NCBI GenBank assembly: GCA_030690365.1
Contig: JAUYGX010000079.1
Coordinates: 1-64,000, forward strand
From: Bacteroidales bacterium
GTDB taxonomy: Bacteria; Bacteroidota; Bacteroidia; Bacteroidales; F082
DNA length: 64,000 bases
Direction: 5' to 3'
Numbering within the stretch: position 1 is the stretch's first letter; every line of letters begins with the position of its first letter. Below are positions 26,660-34,404 of this stretch, one piece after another. A program made the translations under genes and the position numbers. Under the pieces are notes generated by a model. The model was not told the origin of the DNA. It saw nothing but the letters and a program-made list of their open reading frames with translations, and did not search any database.

Positions 26660-26698
26660 AAAAAAACCGCCTACTACTCAAATCGTGAGATTCGGCGG
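26660..26698 (-). terminator. Terminator-like hairpin in fibre-gene leader
   Basis: On the minus strand CCGCC (26698-26694) and GGCGG (26671-26667) pair, with an inner CTCA/TGAG stem, and a run of T follows directly. It lies 47 bp before the fibre-gene start with no gene upstream on that strand. It could be an attenuator in the leader rather than the end of a gene. Confidence 0.5.
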
Positions 26699-26702
26699 GT
26701 AA

Positions 26703-26720
26703 ACCAAATTTCCTACCTTT
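26703..26720 (+). repeat. 18-bp motif, copy A
   Basis: ACCAAATTTCCTACCTTT, identical to a copy at 29997-30014. This copy lies between the divergent fibre gene and the LytS-type kinase gene, next to the leader hairpin. Confidence 0.7.
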
Positions 26721-26911
26721 GATTTTATCTTTGTTCATTTAATATGCGTATATTTCTGGTTACCAGCAATAAAACATAGCGCAAATGTATAGGGGCTTTA
26801 TCTCCTAAAAAAGCCATATTCTAAATTCGGTTGGTTTTGACAAGGATTTGGCCGTTTTGGTTTTGTTTTCGGTTTTTATGTACTTTGCAACCTTCTATTT
26901 TATCGCTTTAT

Positions 26912-29035
26912 ATGTTCAAAATTGCTTGTAAATTGATGATGCTTGGTATCTGGATTTTTGCCGGAAGGACAGCTTTTTCGCAAAGCGAGATAAACGATAG
27001 CCTGGTAACCTTGTTATCATCACGAAGCGGTTCGGAGAAAGCATTGCTTTTCAACCAACTAGCCGATGGGCTTACAAAATCGAATCCCCGGCAAGCCATC
27101 TTATGGTCTGACTCCGGCTTAAGCCTGCTGTCGCAGTTTGAGTGGTCCAAAGAAAGAATACATGCTTATTCAAATAAGGCCTATGGCTATTTCAATTTAA
27201 AGAATTATGACTCCTCTCTGATCATGATGAAAGAAGGACTGAACTATGCCAAACAATTTAAGCAACGGAAAAGTGAAGCCACCATGCAGGGACAGATTGG
27301 TATGTTTTTCCTTCAAAAAGGGGAGTTCGACAGTTCATTGGTGTACAATGTTAAATCCATCGCCCTGCTCAAAAATGTTTACGAATCGGCAGAAGATACC
27401 AGTCATCTACACTTGATGAATATCAGCAAAGCACTTGGCAATACAGGCCAGGTTTTTATCCGAAAAGGGGATTATGAACAGGGCTTTCATTATTTTGTTG
27501 ATGCATTGAAATACAGAGAACTGGCCAAAGCCCCTCCCGAATCTATGGCCAAATTAACCACCAATATGGCCGGATTGTATGCTTATTTGAAAGACTATGA
27601 AAATTCGCAGAAATATTACCTGCAAACCCTGTTACTTTATGAGAAAATCAACGACAGGGCAATGATGGAAATCATATATGGCAATCTTGGAGTTGTAGAA
27701 AAAAACCTGGGAAACAACGTCAAAGCCATTCAATATTACACACTGGCGTTGAAACTGGATGAAGAACCGGGAAATGAGGAACAAAAGGTGAACAACCTGT
27801 GTAATCTGGCCAAGCTGTATTTGGATGAAGGCGATTTGGATCGGGCAACCTTATCCTACCATCAGGCACTGGCTTTGGAAAAATTGATTTCAAGCAAATT
27901 TACATTGGCAGAGTTGCATTTGAACATGGGATTGATTTACCTGAAGTCGAATCAAAATCAACAGGCCGAAACGCATTTGCTTAAAAGCCTTGAGGTAGCC
28001 GAAACAGAAGGCATGAACACGCTGATTTACAAGATTGAAGAAGCTTTGTCGCAGGTTTACAACAACACAGGAAATTATAAGCAAGCCTATTTTTATCATG
28101 TGAAATACCACAACCTATACGACAGCATCAACAACGAAAACAGCCGCAACCGATTGTCGGAACTTCAAACCCGGTTCGAAACCGAGAAAAAAGAGAAGGA
28201 AATATTGAGCCTCACAGCAGAAAAAACGGAACAAAAACTGGCCATTATAGAGCAAAAATCAAACCTCACCCGACAAAGAATGATCATTTTCACCATTTTA
28301 CTCGTTCTGTTCCTGTCGGCAGGATTGGCTTACTTTCTCTTTATAAGATACCGGTTGAAGCAAAAAAACAAACACATCGAACTGGAAAATCAAAACCTGC
28401 AAATTGAAAGCCGCCTTTTGCGTTCTCAAATAAACCCCCATTTTATTTTTAACGCCCTCAACTCCATTCAGCATTTTGTGTTGAACAACGAAAAAACACA
28501 GGCCAGCACGTATTTAATCAAGTTCGCCAACCTCATGCGGAATGTGTTAAGCATGTCGCGTAAAGAAATGGTTTCGCTGGAAGATGACCTGGAAACGCTC
28601 AAAATAAACCTGGAATTAGAAAAACTCCGATTAAAGGATAAATTCGATTTCGTTTTTTCAATTGATCAAAGTATTGAGCTTGATGCTATTTACATCCCTC
28701 CCATGCTCATGCAGCCACATATTGAAAACGCCATCAAACATGGTGTTGAAAAAAAGGAGGGCGCAGGAACCATCAGGATTGAAATTTCACTGCTGGATCA
28801 TCACCTCAAATGTGTGATACAGGATGATGGAATCGGAAGAGAAAAATCTGCTGAAAAGCAAAAAAAAGGGCATGTTTCGGTAGCCGGAAAATTAACCGAA
28901 GAAAGGTTTGAAATCCTGAAAAAGAAAAGAGGAACCCATATATCACAAGTGATTATCGACCTGAAAGACAGCAATGGAAATTTCATTGGAACACGGGTTG
29001 AACTAATTATTCCATTTGAAAAAGATCAGGCCTGA
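26912..29035 (+). CDS. TPR-containing LytS-type sensor histidine kinase
   Basis: A 707-residue membrane kinase. Signal peptide MFKIACKLMMLGIWIFAGRTAFSQ is followed by at least seven TPR-like helical repeats in the periplasm (about 40-420), a coiled coil, one membrane helix (MIIFTILLVLFLSAGLAYFLFI, read in two parts) and a cytoplasmic kinase. The kinase has the His_kinase block SQINPHFIFNALNSIQ and the ATP-binding block PPMLMQPHIENAIKHG with DDGIGR. I chose the ATG at 26912 because it begins the signal peptide; upstream residues are unlike a protein. The LytTR regulator starts 58 bp downstream, forming a pair. TPR sensors of this type in Bacteroidota often watch cell envelope state. Confidence 0.9.
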   Translation: MFKIACKLMMLGIWIFAGRTAFSQSEINDSLVTLLSSRSGSEKALLFNQLADGLTKSNPRQAILWSDSGLSLLSQFEWSKERIHAYSNKAYGYFNLKNYDSSLIMMKEGLNYAKQFKQRKSEATMQGQIGMFFLQKGEFDSSLVYNVKSIALLKNVYESAEDTSHLHLMNISKALGNTGQVFIRKGDYEQGFHYFVDALKYRELAKAPPESMAKLTTNMAGLYAYLKDYENSQKYYLQTLLLYEKINDRAMMEIIYGNLGVVEKNLGNNVKAIQYYTLALKLDEEPGNEEQKVNNLCNLAKLYLDEGDLDRATLSYHQALALEKLISSKFTLAELHLNMGLIYLKSNQNQQAETHLLKSLEVAETEGMNTLIYKIEEALSQVYNNTGNYKQAYFYHVKYHNLYDSINNENSRNRLSELQTRFETEKKEKEILSLTAEKTEQKLAIIEQKSNLTRQRMIIFTILLVLFLSAGLAYFLFIRYRLKQKNKHIELENQNLQIESRLLRSQINPHFIFNALNSIQHFVLNNEKTQASTYLIKFANLMRNVLSMSRKEMVSLEDDLETLKINLELEKLRLKDKFDFVFSIDQSIELDAIYIPPMLMQPHIENAIKHGVEKKEGAGTIRIEISLLDHHLKCVIQDDGIGREKSAEKQKKGHVSVAGKLTEERFEILKKKRGTHISQVIIDLKDSNGNFIGTRVELIIPFEKDQA

Positions 29036-29093
29036 TTTTAGGCAACCAGAGTGAAGATAATATATATAGTTTTGTAGTAAAACCATTTTACAC

Positions 29094-29837
29094 GTGATAA
29101 AAGTTGCCATTATAGACGATGAACAGGATAGCCGGAACACCCTTCGACTGTATTTAAATGAGTTATATCAGGATATAGAGGTAGCCGGAGAAGCTGATGA
29201 TTTAGAAACGGGGTTGGCTTTAATTAAATCGACCAATCCTGATCTTGTTTTCCTCGACATCAACATGCCGGATGGATCGGGTTTCGACTTGCTCGAAAGG
29301 CTCCCCCATAAAAACATCAACGTCATTTTTGTTACTGCTTACGACCAACACGCCATCAGGGCCTTCCGCTATAGCGCCATTGATTTTTTATTGAAACCCG
29401 TTGACCCTGAAATGCTGGTTAAAGCCATTGAAAAATTCAGAAAAAAGGTGGACTTTTCAAGCCTGCAGCAACGATTGATGACGCTTCTGGCTAACAAAAA
29501 CACACCCAAAAAAATTGCACTGCCAACCACCGGAGGCTACAAATTTGTTTTAGCTGAAAACATACGCCATTGTGTTTCGGAAGGAAATTACACCACTTTT
29601 TTCCTTTACAATGGAGAAAAAATCTTGGTATGCTATCCACTGAAGGAGTATGAAGAGCTTTTGGAAGGAGACAATTTTTATAGAGTCCACCAATCGCACC
29701 TGATCCACCTTAAATACGTAAAAGAGTACAAAAAAGGAGAAGGTGGCTCCGTTATTCTGGACGACAACACCGAAATCCAAATTGCCAGACGTAGAAAAGA
29801 AGGCTTTTTGTCGGCCATGATGAATTATGGTAGTTGA
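29094..29837 (+). CDS. LytTR-family response regulator
   Basis: A 247-residue regulator. The receiver domain has phosphoacceptor Asp55 in VFLDINMPDGSG and acidic pocket residues near IIDDEQD. The C-terminal LytTR DNA-binding domain (about 145-245) shows YTTFFLYNGEKILV, LKEYEELL and FYRVHQSHLIHLKYV. The start codon is GTG. It follows the LytS-type kinase and precedes the secreted protein cluster. LytTR proteins bind short, often repeated sites; the identical 18-bp motif on both sides of this gene pair is a candidate target. Expected targets would be the fibre gene and the 30.05 kb gene, by inference. Confidence 0.92.
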   Translation: MIKVAIIDDEQDSRNTLRLYLNELYQDIEVAGEADDLETGLALIKSTNPDLVFLDINMPDGSGFDLLERLPHKNINVIFVTAYDQHAIRAFRYSAIDFLLKPVDPEMLVKAIEKFRKKVDFSSLQQRLMTLLANKNTPKKIALPTTGGYKFVLAENIRHCVSEGNYTTFFLYNGEKILVCYPLKEYEELLEGDNFYRVHQSHLIHLKYVKEYKKGEGGSVILDDNTEIQIARRRKEGFLSAMMNYGS

Positions 29838-29973
29838 GAATATGAATTTATTTTCTTTAGAATTTATTTTTTTACCTGCATTTTTATATATTTATATAGT
29901 TGATTTTCAGATTATTAAAAATATTTCTTTATATTATCTGCTTTTTTGCTTGCTTTTCTGCTTTTAATGTTCG

Positions 29974-29981
29974 TATGTTTG
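29974..29981 (+). promoter_or_regulatory. Candidate -7 element for secreted-protein cluster
   Basis: TATGTTTG matches TAnnTTTG exactly, 72 bp before the start at 30054. A CTTG at 29949-29952, 21 bp upstream, could be the -33 element. The 18-bp motif would then lie in the early transcribed leader. Confidence 0.5.
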
Positions 29982-29996
29982 CACCCAATAAAGCTG

Positions 29997-30014
29997 ACCA
30001 AATTTCCTACCTTT
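29997..30014 (+). repeat. 18-bp motif, copy B
   Basis: ACCAAATTTCCTACCTTT, identical to copy A at 26703-26720, 3.3 kb away. It lies 39 bp upstream of the 532-residue secreted protein gene, just after its candidate -7 element. Confidence 0.7.
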
Positions 30015-30053
30015 TGTTAGTTATTTAACTAAATACAAAAAAATGGTTGCTTT

Positions 30054-31652
30054 ATGAAAAAAGTCTTTTTGATAGCATTCCTGTTCGGGAGTGTATTTTC
30101 AGTTTATTCACAGTTAGTACTTTCCAGTGGTTCCCAATTGGTGGTCAATAGTGGTTCTGTTGTGGTTGCCAATGACATTACCTGTTCGGGAGGAACCATC
30201 AAAAACGATGGCGAAATCACTATTTTAGGCGATGTAACCAACAACAGTGGCGCCCTGATGGATGCAACCTCCACAGGAACGGTTACCTTTGAAGGAACTT
30301 CGGCACAGGAAATTACAGGCACGGTCTCCTCCACATTCTATGGTACCTTCGACGTCAATAACTCCAATGGGGTAGCCCTGACCGCCACCAGCACCGGTGC
30401 CGACCAAACCATTTCCGGAACCTTGAATTTCACTAGTGGAAAGCTCACCTTAAATGGGTTTAACTTAACGATTGGCACAACTGATCCCACCGGAGCTGGC
30501 ACTTCATCGTATATTGTAACCAACAGTACAGGAAGTGTAGTACGCGTTGTGGGAGCTTCTGATGTTGCTTTCCCCGTTGGCAACACCACCTACAACCCGG
30601 TTACCTTAAATAATGCAGGAACTTCGGATACATACAGTGTTCGGGTTGCCGACACCAAACCAGCCAGCTTTGCAGGCACATCGCATATTGTTGATCGTTC
30701 GTGGGAAATAAGCGAAAATGTTCCTGGTGGTTCGGACCTAACGGCCACCAATCAATGGAACGTTGGTGAAGAGTTAACCAATTTTGATAGATCAGCAAGT
30801 ACAGTTGGCGTTACCTCTGACAATGGTACAACGGTATCATGGGGAAGTAATTCCAGTGCAACAGGCAGTAATCCTTATACCAATTCAAGCTCTGGAATTA
30901 CCTCAACCGGAACGCTGATGGTGGGCGACTACTTTTATAGTGGATTGGTGATTGACCTTCAGGCTTTTTTGGCCGGGGCCTACAATACCACCAACCACAA
31001 CATGGACAACACGCTGAATTCCATCCTCCCCCTGACCGACCCTTATGGATTGACTACAACTGTATCCTCCGTTCCTGCAACGGCCGTAGATTGGATAAAA
31101 ATTGAGTTACGGGATGCAGGAAACCATGCCACTGTGCTTCACAGTTTCGCACGTTTTATCGACCAGAACGGACAAATCATTAATGAAGACGGAACCGATT
31201 GCAAAATGACCGGGGTGGTTTCGGGTTCTTATTACATAGCCATACAACACCGCAACCATTTTGGGGTGGTATCCACTTCTACAGTGAATTTAACCGGTTC
31301 ACCAACTTTAACTTTTGAAGGAGCACAAGCCACTGCCTGGCAAGACGGCACCATAACTACAAATGCTGCCATGAAGGAAGTGGAAACAAATGTGTTTGCC
31401 TTATGGGATGGAGATGCAAATGGGGATGGAGAGGTAGCCTACAACGGTGCAGGTAACGATCGTTCGGCTGTTTTAACAGAGGTTGGAGTTGGCACCCCTG
31501 GTAATACAGTATTAGATTCATACTCAGCAAATGATGTAAATATGGATGGGGATGTGATATACAATGGTGCAGGCAGCGACAGGAGTTCAATACTTTCTGT
31601 TGTCGATGTTTCAACCCCGGGAGTGGTCTTTTCAGCACACATACCTGAGTAA
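30054..31652 (+). CDS. Secreted beta-helix-like protein with dockerin-like calcium motifs
   Basis: A 532-residue exported protein: signal peptide (1-20), then Thr/Ser/Gly-rich beta sequence (SSGSQLVVNSGSVVVAND, NNSGALMDATSTGTVTFEG) typical of surface beta-helix proteins. The C-terminal part has two similar acidic loops, DGDANGDGEVAYNGAGNDRS and, about 35 residues on, a DVNMDGDVIYNGAGSDRS copy. These resemble dockerin or EF-hand calcium loops. No T9SS sorting domain is visible; the protein ends STPGVVFSAHIPE. It is the first gene after the LytTR regulator, and the next gene starts 31 bp after its stop. I do not recognise a named family for the whole protein. Confidence 0.75.
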   Translation: MKKVFLIAFLFGSVFSVYSQLVLSSGSQLVVNSGSVVVANDITCSGGTIKNDGEITILGDVTNNSGALMDATSTGTVTFEGTSAQEITGTVSSTFYGTFDVNNSNGVALTATSTGADQTISGTLNFTSGKLTLNGFNLTIGTTDPTGAGTSSYIVTNSTGSVVRVVGASDVAFPVGNTTYNPVTLNNAGTSDTYSVRVADTKPASFAGTSHIVDRSWEISENVPGGSDLTATNQWNVGEELTNFDRSASTVGVTSDNGTTVSWGSNSSATGSNPYTNSSSGITSTGTLMVGDYFYSGLVIDLQAFLAGAYNTTNHNMDNTLNSILPLTDPYGLTTTVSSVPATAVDWIKIELRDAGNHATVLHSFARFIDQNGQIINEDGTDCKMTGVVSGSYYIAIQHRNHFGVVSTSTVNLTGSPTLTFEGAQATAWQDGTITTNAAMKEVETNVFALWDGDANGDGEVAYNGAGNDRSAVLTEVGVGTPGNTVLDSYSANDVNMDGDVIYNGAGSDRSSILSVVDVSTPGVVFSAHIPE

Positions 31653-31683
31653 TAGATTTTTAAAGAAAATAACAAATTTAAAT

Positions 31684-34023
31684 ATGAAAAAACACATCTA
31701 CAAACTAACATTATCTGTTTTAGCCATTCTGGGCTTCTTGTATTCAGAGGCTCAAACGTTTGAAATCCGAACTGTAGAAAACGACATTGGATATTTAACA
31801 GTTCAAATGAGAGAAACCTCAGGAACAGGAACGCCAACCACTGCCACCAATATTGTTGATATTACCTTTGTGGTAAGGTACCCCGACGGTGCTGTGGATA
31901 TTGATCTGCTCTGTTCATCAAACAATTATAATATGATTGATGGATTGGCAGGTGAACAAACATTTGAGGGCTATGATTATCACTATTGGAATGCAAGTAA
32001 CACACCTTTCAATCCTCCATCAAATTGGACTCAAAATGAGTGGGAAGATATCGCTGTTTTTTATGCATCCGGAGCCACAGGAAGCGGGTTGTTTGAAATA
32101 GCTCCCAATAATTGGGATGGCAGAAGCTTAAACTGGAACCAGGGAGGAACCGATTATACACCAACAATTAATGGAGATGCCACCTACTCTTATCTAACCG
32201 TTGTTTATAATTACGTTTGGGAAGGAGGAAACGTAAGCGCACCTTTTTATGATGGAAATAGCTGGGGAAATCCGGCAAACTGGCAAAGTGAGTGTGGAGC
32301 TATACAATCATCAGCACCTACATCAGCTTCAAACTGCTATATTCCTTCTGGCAAAGCCAATTATCCACAAAATTTTTATGCGTTTGCGGGTGTCTCAGGA
32401 ACGGCATTAGCTAACAATGTTAGAATCGAAAGCGGAGCCAACATTAATTTTTTAAATGTAAATGCTGATAACTTTGCTATTTCGGGTGATTTATTAGTAG
32501 ATGGGACGGTAACAATTAACCCTACATCAAGTGTAAACCCTGGAATATCAGTAGCAGGTTCATCTACAATTAACGCAACTAACGGTTTTATCATTACACC
32601 AAATGCTTCAGCAACATTTAATGGATCAACTTTTCAAAATGCTGTTAATTCTATCGTTGTTCAATCCACCGCCACAGGCACAGGTTCCTTTATCGATAAC
32701 GGAACCATCACCTATGGAGCAAGTGGTTCGGCCAAGGTACAGACCTACTTGTCCAATTCGGCAGGTTCAGGAAACTTCGATATTCACCTGGTAGGACCTA
32801 CCGTTGATGAAGAAAACTATACAGGTGCCGGTACAGGTGCCTACCTGAGTGCTTTTAATGTGGTGAACGGGAGTACCTACGCCTATTCATGGGATGAAGC
32901 ACAAGTCCTGCTCAACGGATGGCAAAACATCAACAGCTTATCTTATGAGGTTAGAACCGCCGACGGAATTGGCCTCTCCACCATCGACAATCTGCCACAT
33001 ACCCTCGAAATGACCGGTTCATTAATGACAGGTGCTATTTCATCACCTGCTTTAACTTTTAGCAGCAACCATTATGAGTTGATCAGCAACCCTTATCCTT
33101 CCTCCATCGATTTTGACGGGCTGGCCGATGACAACAGTGGAGTAGTAAATAATGCTTACTGGATTTGGGATCCTGCTGCCAATAATTATGTGGAACGTGC
33201 CGCAGGCGTTGGTGGTACACAACACATCCAGGTAGGACAAGGCTTCTTTGTAGAGACGAATTCGGCAGGGACTTTTAACTTTTCAAATGCCAGACGTACC
33301 CACAGTACGGTTGCATTTAGGGAAACCATGACAAACATTCTTTCCATTGCAGCCGAAGGAGGTATGATTGGTTACCGGGACGATGCTATTATCCGGTTCG
33401 ATGAGCAAGCTACCTCCGGCTATGATGTGAACATGGAAGCCGTTTTCTGGGAAAGCCAAAACTCAGATGCCACTTCATTGAGATCGGTAGCCGAAGGCAA
33501 CCTGGAACTTGCCATCAATGCGCTTCCGTTGGAAAGCCTTACCGGGGGAGAAATGCTTAGCGTCCCCCTGAATTTCGATTGCGGTTATACTACAGAATAC
33601 AGCTTGACTTTCACGGACATAGAATCCTTCGACATCGGCACCGAAATCTGGCTCGAAGACAAACTCACCGGAGGCGATTGGATATCAGTAAATAATCAAC
33701 CTGAATATCATTTTTCCGGTTCACCGGATGATGCTGCCGATCGTTTTATCCTTCATTTCTTCGGTCCAACCGGAACGGATGAACTCGCCAAACCAACGGT
33801 TGACATCTATTCTTCTGGTCAGCATGCCTACGTGCGAAACAACACCGATGAAAGCATCCGGGAGGTGAGGGTTTATAGCCTATCGGGATCGCTGGTTCGC
33901 AACCTGAAAACCACTGATCAAAAATTCATGAAAATTTGGGTGGGTGATCAAATGGCCTATTATGTCATCAGGGTAATAACCGATCAACACGTATACACCA
34001 AGAAGTTGTTCATTAGTAAGTAA
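31684..34023 (+). CDS. Large secreted T9SS protein with shared C-terminal module
   Basis: A 779-residue exported protein. The signal peptide starts at MKKHIYKLTLSVLAILGF; I take this ATG and reject the 40-residue extension that overlaps the previous gene. A lectin-like N-terminal region is followed by FYDGNSWGNPANWQ, which begins a surface beta-helix. A module from about 370 to 690 (ELISNPYPSSIDFD, YWIWDPAANNY, VGQGFFVET, IIRFDEQATSGYD, LAINALPLES) recurs in the 1549-residue protein downstream. The last 80 residues look like a T9SS type A domain (VRVYSLSGSLVRNL, YYVIRVITD, TKKLFISK). It is followed 19 bp later by the small PIGGG protein gene. Confidence 0.82.
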   Translation: MKKHIYKLTLSVLAILGFLYSEAQTFEIRTVENDIGYLTVQMRETSGTGTPTTATNIVDITFVVRYPDGAVDIDLLCSSNNYNMIDGLAGEQTFEGYDYHYWNASNTPFNPPSNWTQNEWEDIAVFYASGATGSGLFEIAPNNWDGRSLNWNQGGTDYTPTINGDATYSYLTVVYNYVWEGGNVSAPFYDGNSWGNPANWQSECGAIQSSAPTSASNCYIPSGKANYPQNFYAFAGVSGTALANNVRIESGANINFLNVNADNFAISGDLLVDGTVTINPTSSVNPGISVAGSSTINATNGFIITPNASATFNGSTFQNAVNSIVVQSTATGTGSFIDNGTITYGASGSAKVQTYLSNSAGSGNFDIHLVGPTVDEENYTGAGTGAYLSAFNVVNGSTYAYSWDEAQVLLNGWQNINSLSYEVRTADGIGLSTIDNLPHTLEMTGSLMTGAISSPALTFSSNHYELISNPYPSSIDFDGLADDNSGVVNNAYWIWDPAANNYVERAAGVGGTQHIQVGQGFFVETNSAGTFNFSNARRTHSTVAFRETMTNILSIAAEGGMIGYRDDAIIRFDEQATSGYDVNMEAVFWESQNSDATSLRSVAEGNLELAINALPLESLTGGEMLSVPLNFDCGYTTEYSLTFTDIESFDIGTEIWLEDKLTGGDWISVNNQPEYHFSGSPDDAADRFILHFFGPTGTDELAKPTVDIYSSGQHAYVRNNTDESIREVRVYSLSGSLVRNLKTTDQKFMKIWVGDQMAYYVIRVITDQHVYTKKLFISK

Positions 34024-34042
34024 TCGAAAACCAATTAACCTT

Positions 34043-34273
34043 ATGAAAAAGATACTATTTTCTACAATTTTGATAGCATCCCTTATGTTGTTTCCTGTAT
34101 TTTCCTTTGCTTCGGATGGTCCCGGTGATCCCGGAGGTACACCTGGTGGTGGTGATGTTCCCATCGGCGGTGGTGCGCCCATTGGTGGTGGGAGTTTGAT
34201 TTTGATCGGGCTGGCTGCTGCTTACGGCGCAAAAAAACTCTACGAAATGAAAAAAGAAGAACTCGAAGAATAA
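34043..34273 (+). CDS. Small PIGGG-motif membrane protein (PID-CTERM-like)
   Basis: A 76-residue protein: signal peptide (MKKILFSTILIASLMLFPVFSFA), a Gly/Pro-rich linker (DGPGDPGGTPGGGDVPIGGG), a second PIGGG, a short membrane helix (SLILIGLAAAYGAKKLY) and a charged tail ending KKEELEE. The layout is like the small Bacteroidota proteins I recall as PID-CTERM (PIDGG, hydrophobic segment, basic tail), with Gly in place of Asp. Sorting by an exosortase-like enzyme has been suggested for that family, but none is in the window. It follows a giant T9SS protein and is closed by a strong terminator. A homologue lies at 39.1 kb in the same relative position. Confidence 0.78.
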   Translation: MKKILFSTILIASLMLFPVFSFASDGPGDPGGTPGGGDVPIGGGAPIGGGSLILIGLAAAYGAKKLYEMKKEELEE

Positions 34274-34294
34274 ACTCAACGCTCATCAAAAATC

Positions 34295-34326
34295 AGCCGG
34301 TCAGAAAACTTTGACCGGCTTTTTTA
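34295..34326 (+). terminator. Rho-independent terminator
   Basis: AGCCGGTCA and TGACCGGCT are perfect 9-bp arms around an 8-base loop, followed by six T. It closes the 30.05-34.27 kb transcription unit. Confidence 0.9.
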
Positions 34327-34345
34327 TTTTTCTCTGATAAAGTAA

Positions 34346-34353
34346 TATATTTG
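34346..34353 (+). promoter_or_regulatory. Candidate -7 element for giant secreted protein
   Basis: TATATTTG, an exact TAnnTTTG match, lies 51 bp before the start at 34405 and just after the previous terminator. The -33 region is T-rich without a clear TTTG. Confidence 0.5.
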
Positions 34354-34404
34354 ATCCTTATTAACCGAAATCGACCATCTATTGTTCACTACAAAATAAA
34401 GTCT

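Larger units (their letters stand above)
29838..30053. other. Leader region of secreted-protein cluster
   Basis: AT-rich 216 bp. It contains the -7 element at 29974, the 18-bp motif at 29997, and an AT-only stem (TTAGTT-ATTT-AACTAA, 30017-30032) before the start at 30054. Confidence 0.5.

Noticed and set aside
26891-26900. TACTTTG before the LytS-type kinase considered as a -7 element
   Set aside because: It is one base short of the TAnnTTTG spacing, so I did not list it as a promoter.
31564-31683. Forty-residue N-terminal extension of the 779-residue secreted protein
   Set aside because: It overlaps the end of the previous gene in another frame and would bury the signal peptide; the ATG at 31684 is better.
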